Positions 1 to 8,832 of a stretch of 64,000 bases of DNA are shown one piece after another. The DNA comes from Bacteroidota bacterium (lineage in GTDB: Bacteria; Bacteroidota; Ignavibacteria; UBA10030; UBA6906): contig JAUQWO010000076.1 in NCBI GenBank assembly GCA_030835135.1, forward strand, positions 203,102-267,101, given 5' to 3'. Under the pieces are notes generated by a model, which was given only the letters and a program-made list of their open reading frames with translations, ran no database searches and was not told the DNA's origin. The number at the start of each line of letters is the position of its first letter. The first letter of the stretch is position 1. Position numbers and translations under genes: made by a program.

Positions 1-210
1 TCCGTGGACGGCGGGACATCCTGGAAGCGTATGAATGAGGGCCTGTCCGTTCTTTCCTTCAAATGTCTTGCTGTGGATCCGCGCGACAGCCGTCGCGTCT
101 ATGCCGGTGCGTACTGGGGCGGCGTCTGTGTGACCCGGGACCGGGGGGAGCACTGGCGGTCCGTCGGTCCTCCGGATTCGCAGGTGTGGTCCATTTCCAT
201 TCAACCGTAG
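1..210 (+). CDS. C-terminal fragment of Asp-box (BNR/sialidase-like) propeller protein
   Basis: The reading frame is open from the first base, so the N-terminal part lies outside the window. The 70 visible residues contain two Asp-box (S/T-x-D-x-G-x-x-W) motifs, SVDGGTSW at the very start and TRDRGEHW near residues 44-51. These are the beta-hairpin turns of sialidase/BNR and VPS10-like beta-propellers. The line VDPRDSRRVYAGAY is typical of the blade between two Asp-boxes. The function cannot be told from this piece; Asp-boxes occur in sialidases, xyloglucanases and many non-catalytic exported propellers. It is followed after 15 bases by a secreted protein on the same strand, so it is probably the upstream member of the same polysaccharide operon. 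Confidence 0.8.
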   Translation, partial: SVDGGTSWKRMNEGLSVLSFKCLAVDPRDSRRVYAGAYWGGVCVTRDRGEHWRSVGPPDSQVWSISIQP

Positions 211-225
211 AGAGTGAGAGCTGCC

Positions 226-2112
226 ATGACTGTTCGATCGTTCCTGTGTGTCATCCTTCTTCTCGCCGGCGTCGGCTCCTCCTCTGCGCAGACCCGTGAG
301 GAGTATCTGAAGGCCTATACCGCGCGTGCCTCGGAGATCCGTCATTCCTTCGACACATCGACCGCGGTGTCGTACTACACCATCGCTGCCCGGTATGCGT
401 CCCGGCGTGGCATTGCGACCGCCGACAGCCTGTTCCAGATCGCGCTGCGCGAACCGCGGGGCGACATGTTCTGGATGTTCCCCGTGATCGGTGCCTATCT
501 GCACGGGAAAGACATCATGTCGGGCACGACGAAAGCAGCGGTCCGCAATGCGTGGAAGACCTACGCGCCGTACCGCGGTGACACCGAAAATCACTGGGCG
601 ATGTATTACTCGACCTTGTACCTGGCGGCCGAGCAGTGGCCGGATCTGCCGGGAACGGAGTGGTTCAACGGCAAGAGTTCGCGGGAAAATCTCGATGAGG
701 CGCGTGACTATCTTATCCACTGGATGAAGATCACCACCACCATCGGGCAGGGAGAATTCGACTCGCCGGACTACTTCCCGGAATATGCGATCTCGATGAA
801 CCTGCTATCGCAGTTTGCGCAGGACCCCGTGATGAAGAAGCGCGGCGAGATGATGTACGACTATATCCTCGCTGATTTCGCCGCGGAGCATCTGAACGGC
901 CAGTACCTGGGTGGGTTCAGCCGTATCTACCAGCCGGCCGTCTATAAGCCGCTTCTCTCCGGGGCATCCGGATTCGCATGGCTCTACTTCGGCACGGGGG
1001 AGGCGCAGGACACGTCCGTGGGACATCTGCCGCCCACGCCCAAGGCCCGGCCACCGGGAGAATCACCCTATTCCGGATGGCAGTTGCTTCCCGCCTTGAG
1101 TGACTACCGTCTCCCCGAGATCATCTATCGTATCGCCACGGACCGGTCGAAACCCTACCTGCACAAGGAGCGGAAACGTGTCCGCAACGTGATCCGGTTC
1201 GGCACCGAAAAGAATCCCCCGGTGTACAAGCAGACCTATGTCACCGCGGACTACGGTATCGGTGCGCTGCAGGGTGGGCTCCTCCAGCCGATCCAGCAAC
1301 ATACGTGGTGCGTGCGGTTCACGGCCGGCCGTCCGTACACGACGATCTTTGGTCTGCACCCGTACTGGTCCAGCTACGAACTCGGCATGTTCTTTCCCGA
1401 GGAGATCAAGCCGCTCATCGCCGATGTGGTGGCGTCCAAAGGGACGTACAACAATCCCGACAAATGGACCGGTGGGTCGCCGTACGAGCGCACATTCCAG
1501 AGCAAGAATACGCTGATCGTCCTGTACGACATCCCGGCAGGAACGATGACGGAACACATTGATGGCTTCTTTCCCGGAACGCTGGACACGCGCACGACCG
1601 ATGCTTCGGGATGGATCGTGTGTAAAGCAGGCAGGACATACGTTGGCTGGTATCCGCTGCAGCCGGCGGAATGGATCCCGGAGACCGACCCCCCGGGACA
1701 GCAGAAGAATGTGATCGGGAGGCCTGAGAGCATGCGCGACCAGAAGACGGGCCCGGTCAACTGGCGCCTGCGCAGTCACAAGCTCCAGAACGGCTATGTG
1801 GTAGAAGTGCGATCCGAAAAGGAGGTCGGAAGCTTCGAGGCGTTCGTTGCTCAACTCCGCACGCACATCCCGCGGGCGACGCTTCTGCCGGGGAAGGTTG
1901 CGGTCGAGTACACATCGATCGGCAAGGACCGGATGGTGTTCGGATTCCCTGAACGCCGCATGCTCAATGGCACACCGGTGGATCTCAGTACGTACCGGCT
2001 GTTCGATGGCCCCTTCCTGCGGGCCGATGTCGGCAGTGAGACGTTGACCATGACCTGGGGCGGGAAGACCCGCACCCTCAATTTCAAGAACGTGACGATC
2101 TCCGAGAAATGA
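226..2112 (+). CDS. Secreted alpha/alpha-toroid plus beta-sandwich protein, possible polysaccharide lyase
   Basis: A 628-residue exported protein of no family I can name. The ATG at 226 is preferred over the GTG at 214 because GAGAG at 216-220 is well spaced and the product then begins directly with a signal peptide (about residues 1-21, ending SSSAQ). Residues 30-260 are helix-rich and look like an (alpha/alpha) toroid; the second half is beta-rich. Candidate active-site positions are N122-H123, E177 with S180-P181-x-Y183, and R233-x-Y235. The same constellation recurs at nearly the same spacing in the cytoplasmic protein at 17554-19455, so the two are distant paralogues. Asn/His, Tyr and Arg are the usual catalytic set of toroid lyases (PL8, PL12, PL15), which is why a lyase is inferred; this is not proven. 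The stop overlaps the next start by four bases. Confidence 0.7.
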   Translation: MTVRSFLCVILLLAGVGSSSAQTREEYLKAYTARASEIRHSFDTSTAVSYYTIAARYASRRGIATADSLFQIALREPRGDMFWMFPVIGAYLHGKDIMSGTTKAAVRNAWKTYAPYRGDTENHWAMYYSTLYLAAEQWPDLPGTEWFNGKSSRENLDEARDYLIHWMKITTTIGQGEFDSPDYFPEYAISMNLLSQFAQDPVMKKRGEMMYDYILADFAAEHLNGQYLGGFSRIYQPAVYKPLLSGASGFAWLYFGTGEAQDTSVGHLPPTPKARPPGESPYSGWQLLPALSDYRLPEIIYRIATDRSKPYLHKERKRVRNVIRFGTEKNPPVYKQTYVTADYGIGALQGGLLQPIQQHTWCVRFTAGRPYTTIFGLHPYWSSYELGMFFPEEIKPLIADVVASKGTYNNPDKWTGGSPYERTFQSKNTLIVLYDIPAGTMTEHIDGFFPGTLDTRTTDASGWIVCKAGRTYVGWYPLQPAEWIPETDPPGQQKNVIGRPESMRDQKTGPVNWRLRSHKLQNGYVVEVRSEKEVGSFEAFVAQLRTHIPRATLLPGKVAVEYTSIGKDRMVFGFPERRMLNGTPVDLSTYRLFDGPFLRADVGSETLTMTWGGKTRTLNFKNVTISEK

Positions 2113-3053
2113 AAAATCCGATCCCGCGCACCGATGTCGTGCTGGCCGGCCTTGCCCTCGTGGATGTGATCGGGAGGCCTGTGGACATCCAGCACCCGCC
2201 CCGTAAGGGCGGACTGCAGGTCCTGGAATCCATGACGCTCACCACGGGAGGCAATGTCGCCAATTGCGGCATCGACCTTGCGAAACTCGGCTTCCGTGTG
2301 GGCGCCATTTCCCGGGTTGGCGATGACCCGCTGGGCGATTTCGTTCTGCGCCATCTGGCGAAGTACCGGATCCAGACTTCGGGTGTGACCATCGACCGGA
2401 AGGCGCAGACCTCGGCGACGTTCGTTGCGGTGGAGAAGGGGGGCGAGCGGACGTTCTTTCATACGCGGGGATGTCTGACGCATTTCCGGGTCAAGGACAT
2501 CATGAAGCATCTCCCGCTGATCGCGCGGACGAAGATCTTTGCGCTGGGCTACCTGGGTCTGCTCCCGGAATGCGAGCCGCATCTGCCCCGGCTGTTCGCC
2601 GCGGTGAAATTGCGCACCGGGGTGGCGACACTTCTGGATACGGGAGGGAATCCGAGGAGGGATCCCTTGCTCCTCAAGCGGATGCTGCCGTACGTGGATT
2701 ATTTCATACCAAGCCGCGAAGAGGCGGCGGTCCTGACCGGCGCCACCTCGCCTGCCGCGATGGTAGCGAGCTTCCGGGCCTGGGGTGCGCGGGGCGTCGT
2801 GGGTATCAAGCTCGGCGCCGATGGCTGTTATATCACCGACGGTGACCGCGAGGCCACCGTTCCTGCGGTGAAGATCCGCCGTGTCGTGGATGCAACGGGC
2901 GCCGGCGACGCGTTCGTGGCCGGGTTCCTGGCAGCCACCCTTCGTGGGTTCGCGCCGATCGATGCAGCACGCCGGGCCAACGCCATCGCCGCATCCTGCG
3001 TGACGGCCGTCGGTGCTTCCACCGCGATCAAACATTTCGATGACTACCGATGA
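2109..3053 (+). CDS. PfkB/ribokinase-family sugar kinase
   Basis: A 314-residue carbohydrate kinase of the ribokinase fold, which phosphorylates a sugar or sugar acid with ATP in the cytoplasm. The N-terminal glycine-rich region (TTGGNVANCGIDLAKLG) and the C-terminal DATGAGDAFVAGF signature are both present; D267 of GAGD is the expected catalytic base. The substrate is not readable; members include ribokinase, fructokinase, 2-keto-3-deoxygluconate kinase and adenosine kinase. In a cluster with heparinase-like and GH88 proteins, 2-keto-3-deoxygluconate kinase is one reasonable idea, but that is inference. The start overlaps the stop of the secreted protein upstream (ATGA), and its own stop overlaps the mannosidase start, so translation is probably coupled. 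Confidence 0.9.
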   Translation: MKNPIPRTDVVLAGLALVDVIGRPVDIQHPPRKGGLQVLESMTLTTGGNVANCGIDLAKLGFRVGAISRVGDDPLGDFVLRHLAKYRIQTSGVTIDRKAQTSATFVAVEKGGERTFFHTRGCLTHFRVKDIMKHLPLIARTKIFALGYLGLLPECEPHLPRLFAAVKLRTGVATLLDTGGNPRRDPLLLKRMLPYVDYFIPSREEAAVLTGATSPAAMVASFRAWGARGVVGIKLGADGCYITDGDREATVPAVKIRRVVDATGAGDAFVAGFLAATLRGFAPIDAARRANAIAASCVTAVGASTAIKHFDDYR

Positions 3054-5731
3054 CCCCTACCTATCATATCGTTTCGCATTCCCATTGGGACCGCGAGTGG
3101 TACAGGAGTTTCGAACAGTTCCGTTCGATGCTGGTGAACATGGTTGATGACCTGATCGATCTGCTCGAGCGCGATCCGGATTACCGGTGCTTCACTCTCG
3201 ACGGGCAGACCGTGGTCGTGGACGACTATCTGGCCGTCCGGCCGGAACGTGAACCGACCCTCCGCCGCCTGGTGGAACAGGGCCGTCTCGTGATCGGGCC
3301 CTGGTACGTCCTCCCCGACGAGTTCCTGGTGAGCGGCGAAGCGACCGTACGGAATCTGATGCACGGGACGACGACGGCACGCCGGTTCGGTGGCACGATG
3401 AATGTCGGGTATATCCCCGACAGCTTCGGCCACATCGCCTCGATGCCGACGATCCTTGCGGGCTTCGGGATACCGACGGCACTGGTGTACCGTGGATTCG
3501 GGGGCGAACCCGGTCAGAACTCTTCGGAGTACCGGTGGCATGCGCCCGATGGGACCGAATGTCTCATGGTGCACCTGTTCCGGCATGGATACAGCGCGGG
3601 ATATTTTCATCAGGAGACGGACGAACAGATCATCGGCCGCTTCGCAGGCCTCAAGGCGGAACTGGACGCACGGGCTACTACATCGCACCGCCTCATCATG
3701 AACGGCGGTGACCATCACTGGCCGGACCCGAAACTGCCGCACACGCTCCAGCTCCTCGGATCCAATTTCGACGGTCATTTCGTGCATAGCACCGTTCCGG
3801 CGTATGTCGATGCCGTCCGCCGTGAGGTCGGCGACCTTCCGCATGTGTACGGCGAGCTGCGCTTTGGCTACCGGTATGCTTTTGCGGTGCTCGGTGGCGT
3901 CTATTCCAGCCGCATGTATCTCAAGCAGGCGAACTGGCGCGCGCAGACGTTGCTTCAGCGGTATGCGGAACCATTGAATGCCCTGGGCGTGCTCGCGGGC
4001 ATGCGGTCGCAACTTCCCCTCGTCCGGCAGGCCTGGCGCACACTGATGCAGAACCATCCGCACGACAGCATCTGCGGCTGCAGTATCGATCCGGTGCACC
4101 GGGAGATGATGACGCGTTTCGCCGCCGTCACCGATATCGGCAATGCCATCGTTGATGAAGGGGCGCATGCGCTTGTCCCCGTGGACGACCTCGCCGCGGG
4201 CGACGACCGGGCAGTGTTCTTCATGAATCCGGGAGTGCTGCCGCGCACCGCGGTGGCGAATGCCGAGGTCCGCTTCTATCTTCAGGACATCGTGGTGGGT
4301 CTGAACCCCGATGTCCAGGTCGCCCCCAAGCTGCCACCGGTCAAGGCATTCGGACTCTTCGATGCCACGGGCCGCGAAGTGCCGATCCAGGTTCTCGGCA
4401 GGACGCAGGGCTATGATATCACGTATACCCGGTACAACTATCCCAAGCAGACCTACGCCGAGCGCTTCTCACTTCTCGTCGATGCCACTGATGTGCCACC
4501 CATGGGCTTCAAGGGGTTGACCGTCCGGAAGAAGAACACCTTCACCCGGTTCGCGTCGGCAGTGAAGGCGGGTCCCCGCTCCATCGAGAATGACCATCTC
4601 CGTGCGGAAGTGAAGGGCAACGGACAGGTCGTTCTCACGGACAAGGCGACGGGCGCCGTGCTGCAGGGATTGCACCTCTTCGAGGATACAGGCGACGTCG
4701 GGGACGAATACAATTATTCGTATCCGAAGAAGGACCGGAGGATCCTCACCACGGCATCGCGTGCGCGGGTTGAACGGCTCGAACGGGGGCCACTGCGGGC
4801 AGCCCTCAGGATCACCATCACCATGATGGTACCCGAGGCAGCGACCGCGGCACGCACCTCCCGGATGGCACGCCGGATCCCCCTGACGATCTCGACCACG
4901 ATCGCGCTCACGCGGACATCGCGCAGTCTCTCCTTCGAGACGACGGTCGTCAATGATGCATCCGACCATCGGTTCCGGGTGCTGTTCCCTTCGGGCATCG
5001 ATACCGATTCGGTGCTCGCCGATGGCCAGTTCGCCGTGATCGAACGGACTCAGAAGACGTTCGCGACAAAGGAGTTCGCGATCGAGCATCCTGCGGCGGT
5101 CGCTCCGATGCAGCGATTCGTGGCGGTCCGTGATGACCGGCGTGCCATGGCGGTGATCACCGACGGCCTGCCGGAATACGAGTTGCTGCTTGACGGCAAG
5201 GGGACCATCGCGCTGACGCTCCTGCGCTGTGTCGGGCTCCTGGCGGGAGAGGACCTCATCACCCGGCCGGGTGGGAAGGCCGGCTGGCACAACGAGACTC
5301 CCGATGCGCAATGTCACGGGACCCATACCTTCCGGTACGCGGTGATGCCGCTGTCCCGCACGGCACTGGACGGGAGGTCGGACCTCGAGGCGGAGCTCGA
5401 GCAGTTCCATGTTCCGCTGCTCGCCTTCCGGAGGAAGAATGAAGGGGACCTGCCGTTGGAGTCCTCCCTCCTGCGTCTGGAGAGCGGCCGGTGCACGATG
5501 AGCGCATTCAAACAGAGCGAGGATGGCGCGGCATTCATCCTGCGCTTCTACAACTCCGGCGCCACGGCGTGTGATGAGACCATCCGCTGTGCACGACGGG
5601 TCCGTCAGGCGGAACTCGCGCGGCTCGATGAGACGCCGGTACGAGCGCTGGCGGTGGAAGCGGACGGCGCCGTGCGCTGCACGGTACCGCCGGCAGGCAT
5701 CATCACCCTGCGCATCAGCGTTGATGCATGA
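3050..5731 (+). CDS. GH38-family alpha-mannosidase
   Basis: An 893-residue cytoplasmic glycosidase (no signal peptide) of glycoside hydrolase family 38, retaining enzymes that cleave alpha-mannosides using a bound zinc ion. The family opening HSHWDREW is at residues 10-17, giving zinc ligands H10, H12/D14. The nucleophile motif PDSFGH places the catalytic aspartate at D124. The block NHPHDSICGCSID at about 335-347 carries further conserved His/Asp residues. The C-terminal half is the usual beta-rich region. Length is normal for bacterial members. GH38 proteins in glycan clusters can act on alpha-mannosyl or related alpha-linked residues; the precise linkage is not visible. It is ATGA-coupled to the kinase before it, suggesting that released sugar is phosphorylated in place. 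Confidence 0.93.
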   Translation: MTPTYHIVSHSHWDREWYRSFEQFRSMLVNMVDDLIDLLERDPDYRCFTLDGQTVVVDDYLAVRPEREPTLRRLVEQGRLVIGPWYVLPDEFLVSGEATVRNLMHGTTTARRFGGTMNVGYIPDSFGHIASMPTILAGFGIPTALVYRGFGGEPGQNSSEYRWHAPDGTECLMVHLFRHGYSAGYFHQETDEQIIGRFAGLKAELDARATTSHRLIMNGGDHHWPDPKLPHTLQLLGSNFDGHFVHSTVPAYVDAVRREVGDLPHVYGELRFGYRYAFAVLGGVYSSRMYLKQANWRAQTLLQRYAEPLNALGVLAGMRSQLPLVRQAWRTLMQNHPHDSICGCSIDPVHREMMTRFAAVTDIGNAIVDEGAHALVPVDDLAAGDDRAVFFMNPGVLPRTAVANAEVRFYLQDIVVGLNPDVQVAPKLPPVKAFGLFDATGREVPIQVLGRTQGYDITYTRYNYPKQTYAERFSLLVDATDVPPMGFKGLTVRKKNTFTRFASAVKAGPRSIENDHLRAEVKGNGQVVLTDKATGAVLQGLHLFEDTGDVGDEYNYSYPKKDRRILTTASRARVERLERGPLRAALRITITMMVPEAATAARTSRMARRIPLTISTTIALTRTSRSLSFETTVVNDASDHRFRVLFPSGIDTDSVLADGQFAVIERTQKTFATKEFAIEHPAAVAPMQRFVAVRDDRRAMAVITDGLPEYELLLDGKGTIALTLLRCVGLLAGEDLITRPGGKAGWHNETPDAQCHGTHTFRYAVMPLSRTALDGRSDLEAELEQFHVPLLAFRRKNEGDLPLESSLLRLESGRCTMSAFKQSEDGAAFILRFYNSGATACDETIRCARRVRQAELARLDETPVRALAVEADGAVRCTVPPAGIITLRISVDA

Positions 5732-5773
5732 ACGCAGGCCCGCTGTGGTCCCGGACCAAGGAGATGATCGATC

Positions 5774-6670
5774 ATGAACGTAGCGCAATGTGAAAGCGAG
5801 AATGGGCTTTTTGTCGGGCTGGAGGTGGACGGTCGATGGATCAATTACAGCAAGGCGAGCGCGATCTACTATGCACTGGTCCATGATCTGAGGCTGCCGC
5901 CACGGCCGACCATCGAGGTCCTGCTTGAACAGGGGCAGTTCGACGTAAAGGAGTTCCGGACCGTAGCGTCGTTTGTCCGCAAGAATGCGTTGCAGCGGTA
6001 CATGGTCCCGGCCGGAGAGATCCTGTTCCGTGCGCCGCTCATGCGACCGAGGAAGATCGTTGCGCTGGGTCTGAACTACAGTCTTCATGTGAAGGAGGGG
6101 TCGCTCGCGAAACCCTCGGAGCCGGTCCTGTTCATGAAGGCCGGTTCGAGCGTCATCGATCCGGGAGCACCCATACGAATACCCCGTGGGCTCGGGAGGA
6201 TGGATCATGAGGTGGAACTGGCCGTGGTGATCGGGAAGGCGGCGAGCGGGGTTCAGCGGAAGAAGGCCCTCGACCACGTGGCGGGCTATACGATCTGCAA
6301 TGATGTCACGGCACGGGCGCTGCAGACGGAGGATATCAATCGCCGGTATCCGTGGTTCCGCACGAAAAGTTTTGATACCTTTACACCATTGGGTCCGTGG
6401 ATCGTGACGGCGGACGCCATCCGCCAGCCCGTGCGCCTGGACATCGAATGCCGGGTGAATGGCAAGGTGCGGCAACGCTCGAATACCAGGCACATGCTGT
6501 TCGATATCCCTTCGATCATCGCATATGTGAGCCGGTACATCACGCTGGATCCCGGGGATATCATTTCCACCGGGACCCCGGAGGGGATCGGCCGGATCGA
6601 ACACGGCGATACGGTCGTGTGCAGGATCGAAGGCATCGGTGAATTGAAGAACCCTGTCCGTCATCGGTGA
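5774..6670 (+). CDS. Fumarylacetoacetate hydrolase (FAH) family protein
   Basis: A 298-residue member of the FAH superfamily, divalent-metal enzymes that hydrolyse or decarboxylate 2-oxo acids and diketo acids. The core VALGLNY (about 96-102), the metal ligands E146 and E148 in DHEVELAVVI, D177 in CNDVTAR and the C-terminal STGTPEGIG motif are all present. A strong ribosome-binding site (AAGGAG) precedes the ATG. Sugar-acid clusters often hold such proteins: examples are 2,4-diketo-3-deoxy-L-fuconate/rhamnonate hydrolases, which split the diketo acid to pyruvate and lactate after an SDR dehydrogenase step. An SDR (32648-33442) and a rhamnulokinase (62506-63993) occur elsewhere here, so this route is possible but unproven. 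FAH proteins are hard to assign from sequence alone. Confidence 0.9.
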   Translation: MNVAQCESENGLFVGLEVDGRWINYSKASAIYYALVHDLRLPPRPTIEVLLEQGQFDVKEFRTVASFVRKNALQRYMVPAGEILFRAPLMRPRKIVALGLNYSLHVKEGSLAKPSEPVLFMKAGSSVIDPGAPIRIPRGLGRMDHEVELAVVIGKAASGVQRKKALDHVAGYTICNDVTARALQTEDINRRYPWFRTKSFDTFTPLGPWIVTADAIRQPVRLDIECRVNGKVRQRSNTRHMLFDIPSIIAYVSRYITLDPGDIISTGTPEGIGRIEHGDTVVCRIEGIGELKNPVRHR

Positions 6671-6751
6671 GGTCCCGCGGGAGTTCTCCGGGGTACGGCC
6701 GCACCGTTCACTGACACTCGAGGTGTGTCCGGAGAGGGAGCAGATGGGAGC

Positions 6752-7903
6752 ATGAACAGCATCGCGCATATGAACGATCCGGCTGCCCGGCTGCTCGCGG
6801 AACTCGTGCGGATCCCGAGCGTGAATCCGATGGGTCGCGCCGTGAGTGGCGGCGAGTATGGCGAGTCCGCCCTGGCAGAACACGTCGCGGCCTTTCTGCA
6901 CCGGCATCGTATCGATGTCCGCGTCACGGAGGTCAGTCCCGGGAGACCGAACGTCACCGGCTATATCGATGCGGGTGCCGAACGGACGCTGATGCTGCAG
7001 GCGCACCTGGACACCGTGCATGTTGGGGGGATGACGGTGGCGCCGTTCGGTGCGGAGATCAGGGATGGCTGTCTGTACGGCAGGGGGGCATGCGATACGA
7101 AAGGTTCGTTGGCGGCATTCCTGCAGGCGGCGGTCGAAGCTGTGCAGGCTCCGAAGAACTTGCGCTACAATGTCATCCTGCTGGCAACGGCGGATGAGGA
7201 GTATCAGTTCACCGGTGCCCGGCATGCGGTGCGGTCGGGATTGAAGGCGGATATGGGGATCGCCGGCGAGCCGACCTCTCTGCAAATCATCCGGGCGCAC
7301 AAAGGAGTGGTGCGGTGGCACCTGCACACCAGGGGCACGGCTGCTCATGCGGCGTACCCGGCCCGTGGTGACAACGCGATCTACCGGATGGGACACATAC
7401 TGACCCGTCTGGAATCGTATGCGCGTGGCCTGACGGCCGGAGTTGCGCACCCGCTGCTCGGAACGCCGAGCCTGAGTGTCGGGGTGATCGCGGGAGGAGA
7501 GGCGGTGAACATCGTCCCTGATGCGTGCAGCATCGAGATCGACCGGCGAACGATGCCCCATGAGGATGCCGACGGGGTGATGGCCGACGTCCAGGAATGT
7601 CTGGCAGGTATCGAAGGGTGGGAACTGGCGCCGCCGCATCTGGTTGCGAGCGGTATGGACATACCCGCGGACGCGCCTGTGGTGCGGGAGCTGTCGCAGG
7701 CCATCAGCGGGGTGACCGGCACGGTGGCGATCGAAGGCGCATACTACGCGACGGATGCCGGCACATTCAACGCTGGCGGGATCCCGACCGTGGTCTTTGG
7801 CCCGGGCGATATTGCGCTGGCACATACGGTCGCAGAACACATCCCGCTTGCCGAACTCCGGCAGGCGACGGATATCATCCGCTCACTTCTTGTGGCACAC
7901 TGA
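6752..7903 (+). CDS. M20-family metallo-amidohydrolase (ArgE/DapE/CPG2 type)
   Basis: A 383-residue di-zinc hydrolase of the M20 family, which cuts amide bonds of N-acylated amino acids or small peptides. The metal site is complete: H85-x-D87 in QAHLDTVH, D115 in RGACDTKG, and the catalytic/metal pair E149-E150 in TADEEYQ, with the dimerisation lid domain between. The ATG at 6752 follows a GGGAG at 6736-6740; a second in-frame ATG at 6770 lacks a site. Its place between a FAH protein and a ROK sugar kinase is unusual for an amino-acid enzyme and hints at removal of an N-acyl group from an imported amino-sugar or aminoacyl derivative; that is inference only. Its stop overlaps the next start by one base (TGATG). 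Confidence 0.9.
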   Translation: MNSIAHMNDPAARLLAELVRIPSVNPMGRAVSGGEYGESALAEHVAAFLHRHRIDVRVTEVSPGRPNVTGYIDAGAERTLMLQAHLDTVHVGGMTVAPFGAEIRDGCLYGRGACDTKGSLAAFLQAAVEAVQAPKNLRYNVILLATADEEYQFTGARHAVRSGLKADMGIAGEPTSLQIIRAHKGVVRWHLHTRGTAAHAAYPARGDNAIYRMGHILTRLESYARGLTAGVAHPLLGTPSLSVGVIAGGEAVNIVPDACSIEIDRRTMPHEDADGVMADVQECLAGIEGWELAPPHLVASGMDIPADAPVVRELSQAISGVTGTVAIEGAYYATDAGTFNAGGIPTVVFGPGDIALAHTVAEHIPLAELRQATDIIRSLLVAH

Positions 7904-8832
7904 TGATCCTGGGATTCGATATCGGTGGGACGAAGACGGCCGCCGTGTTGGGGACGCGTGAGGGGAATATCATCCAGCGCCTGGAGATGCGGACCGAGCC
8001 TGGGCGTGGCTTCACGACCGTGTTCGAAGAGTTATGCCGGCTTGGTGAAGATCTCCGCATCACGAGCGGTCACGACATCGAGGCGGTGAGCGTGTCCATC
8101 GGCGGTCCGCTGGATGTTGGCCGTGGCATCATCCTGTCGCCCCCGAATCTTCCCGGCTGGGATGCGATCCCCCTCAAAGAGCTGCTTGCCGGACGCTTCC
8201 TGCTCCCCGTGTACATCGAGCATGATGGGAATGCCGGAGCGCTCGCCGAATGGAAGTTCGGGGCAGCGCGGGGGATGAGGAATGTGATCTTCCTGACCAT
8301 GGGGACAGGATTCGGTGGCGGGTTCATCCTCGATGGCCGGCTGTACCGTGGCACGACCGACATGGCGGGAGAGATCGGCCACCTGCGCATCGCGGAGGAA
8401 GGTCCTCCCTGTTATGGAAAATCGGGATCGCTCGAGGGCTATGCGAGCGGCACGGGCATCGCGCTGCTGGCACACCGGATGTTTCCCGGACACTGGCCGC
8501 AGATGCTGAGCGTGCGTGAGCTCGCCGAAGAGCAGCGGTCCGGCTCGGCCGAAGCAAAAGCGGTATTCACCATGGCCGCAAAGCGGTTCGGCCGCGGACT
8601 CGCACTGCTCATCGATACCCTTAATCCGGAGTGCATCGTGCTCGGGGGACTCGGGATGCGATTGCAGGATGTGCTGGTGGAACCGGCACTGCGGACGGCG
8701 AAAGAGGAATCACTCCCGCGGGCGTGGGAAGCGTGCCGGGTCGTCCCCGCCCAGCTCGGAGAATCGATCGGTGACCTTGCGGCCCTCTGTGCTGCCATCG
8801 ACCAGGCACAACAACAGGAACAGAAGACATGA
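7903..8832 (+). CDS. ROK-family sugar kinase with degenerate zinc motif
   Basis: A 309-residue ROK protein. The phosphate-binding DIGGTKT loop is at residues 6-12, the catalytic aspartate is D108 in EHDGNAG, and MGTGFGGG (133-140) follows, so kinase activity is expected (glucokinase, N-acetylglucosamine or N-acetylmannosamine kinase are the common activities). The EIGH motif (157-160) is present, but the following zinc-binding signature CxCGxxGCxE is broken: at 168-178 all three cysteine positions are replaced and only C170, at a variable position, remains. There is no DNA-binding N-terminal domain, so it is not a ROK repressor. Start at 7903 gives the DIGGTKT motif its normal position near the N-terminus. 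It is coupled by overlaps on both sides. Confidence 0.9.
   Translation: MILGFDIGGTKTAAVLGTREGNIIQRLEMRTEPGRGFTTVFEELCRLGEDLRITSGHDIEAVSVSIGGPLDVGRGIILSPPNLPGWDAIPLKELLAGRFLLPVYIEHDGNAGALAEWKFGAARGMRNVIFLTMGTGFGGGFILDGRLYRGTTDMAGEIGHLRIAEEGPPCYGKSGSLEGYASGTGIALLAHRMFPGHWPQMLSVRELAEEQRSGSAEAKAVFTMAAKRFGRGLALLIDTLNPECIVLGGLGMRLQDVLVEPALRTAKEESLPRAWEACRVVPAQLGESIGDLAALCAAIDQAQQQEQKT

Noticed and set aside
5732-5773. GGTCC-GGACC mini-hairpin as terminator after the mannosidase gene
   Set aside because: Only five base pairs with a one-base loop and no T-tract; the ribosome-binding site of the next gene follows at once.
4469-7840. Very long open frame on the - strand opposite the mannosidase, FAH and M20 genes
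   Set aside because: The + strand frames have clear families with catalytic motifs. The - strand product is rich in Arg/His/Pro with no motif, as expected of an antisense shadow in GC-rich DNA.
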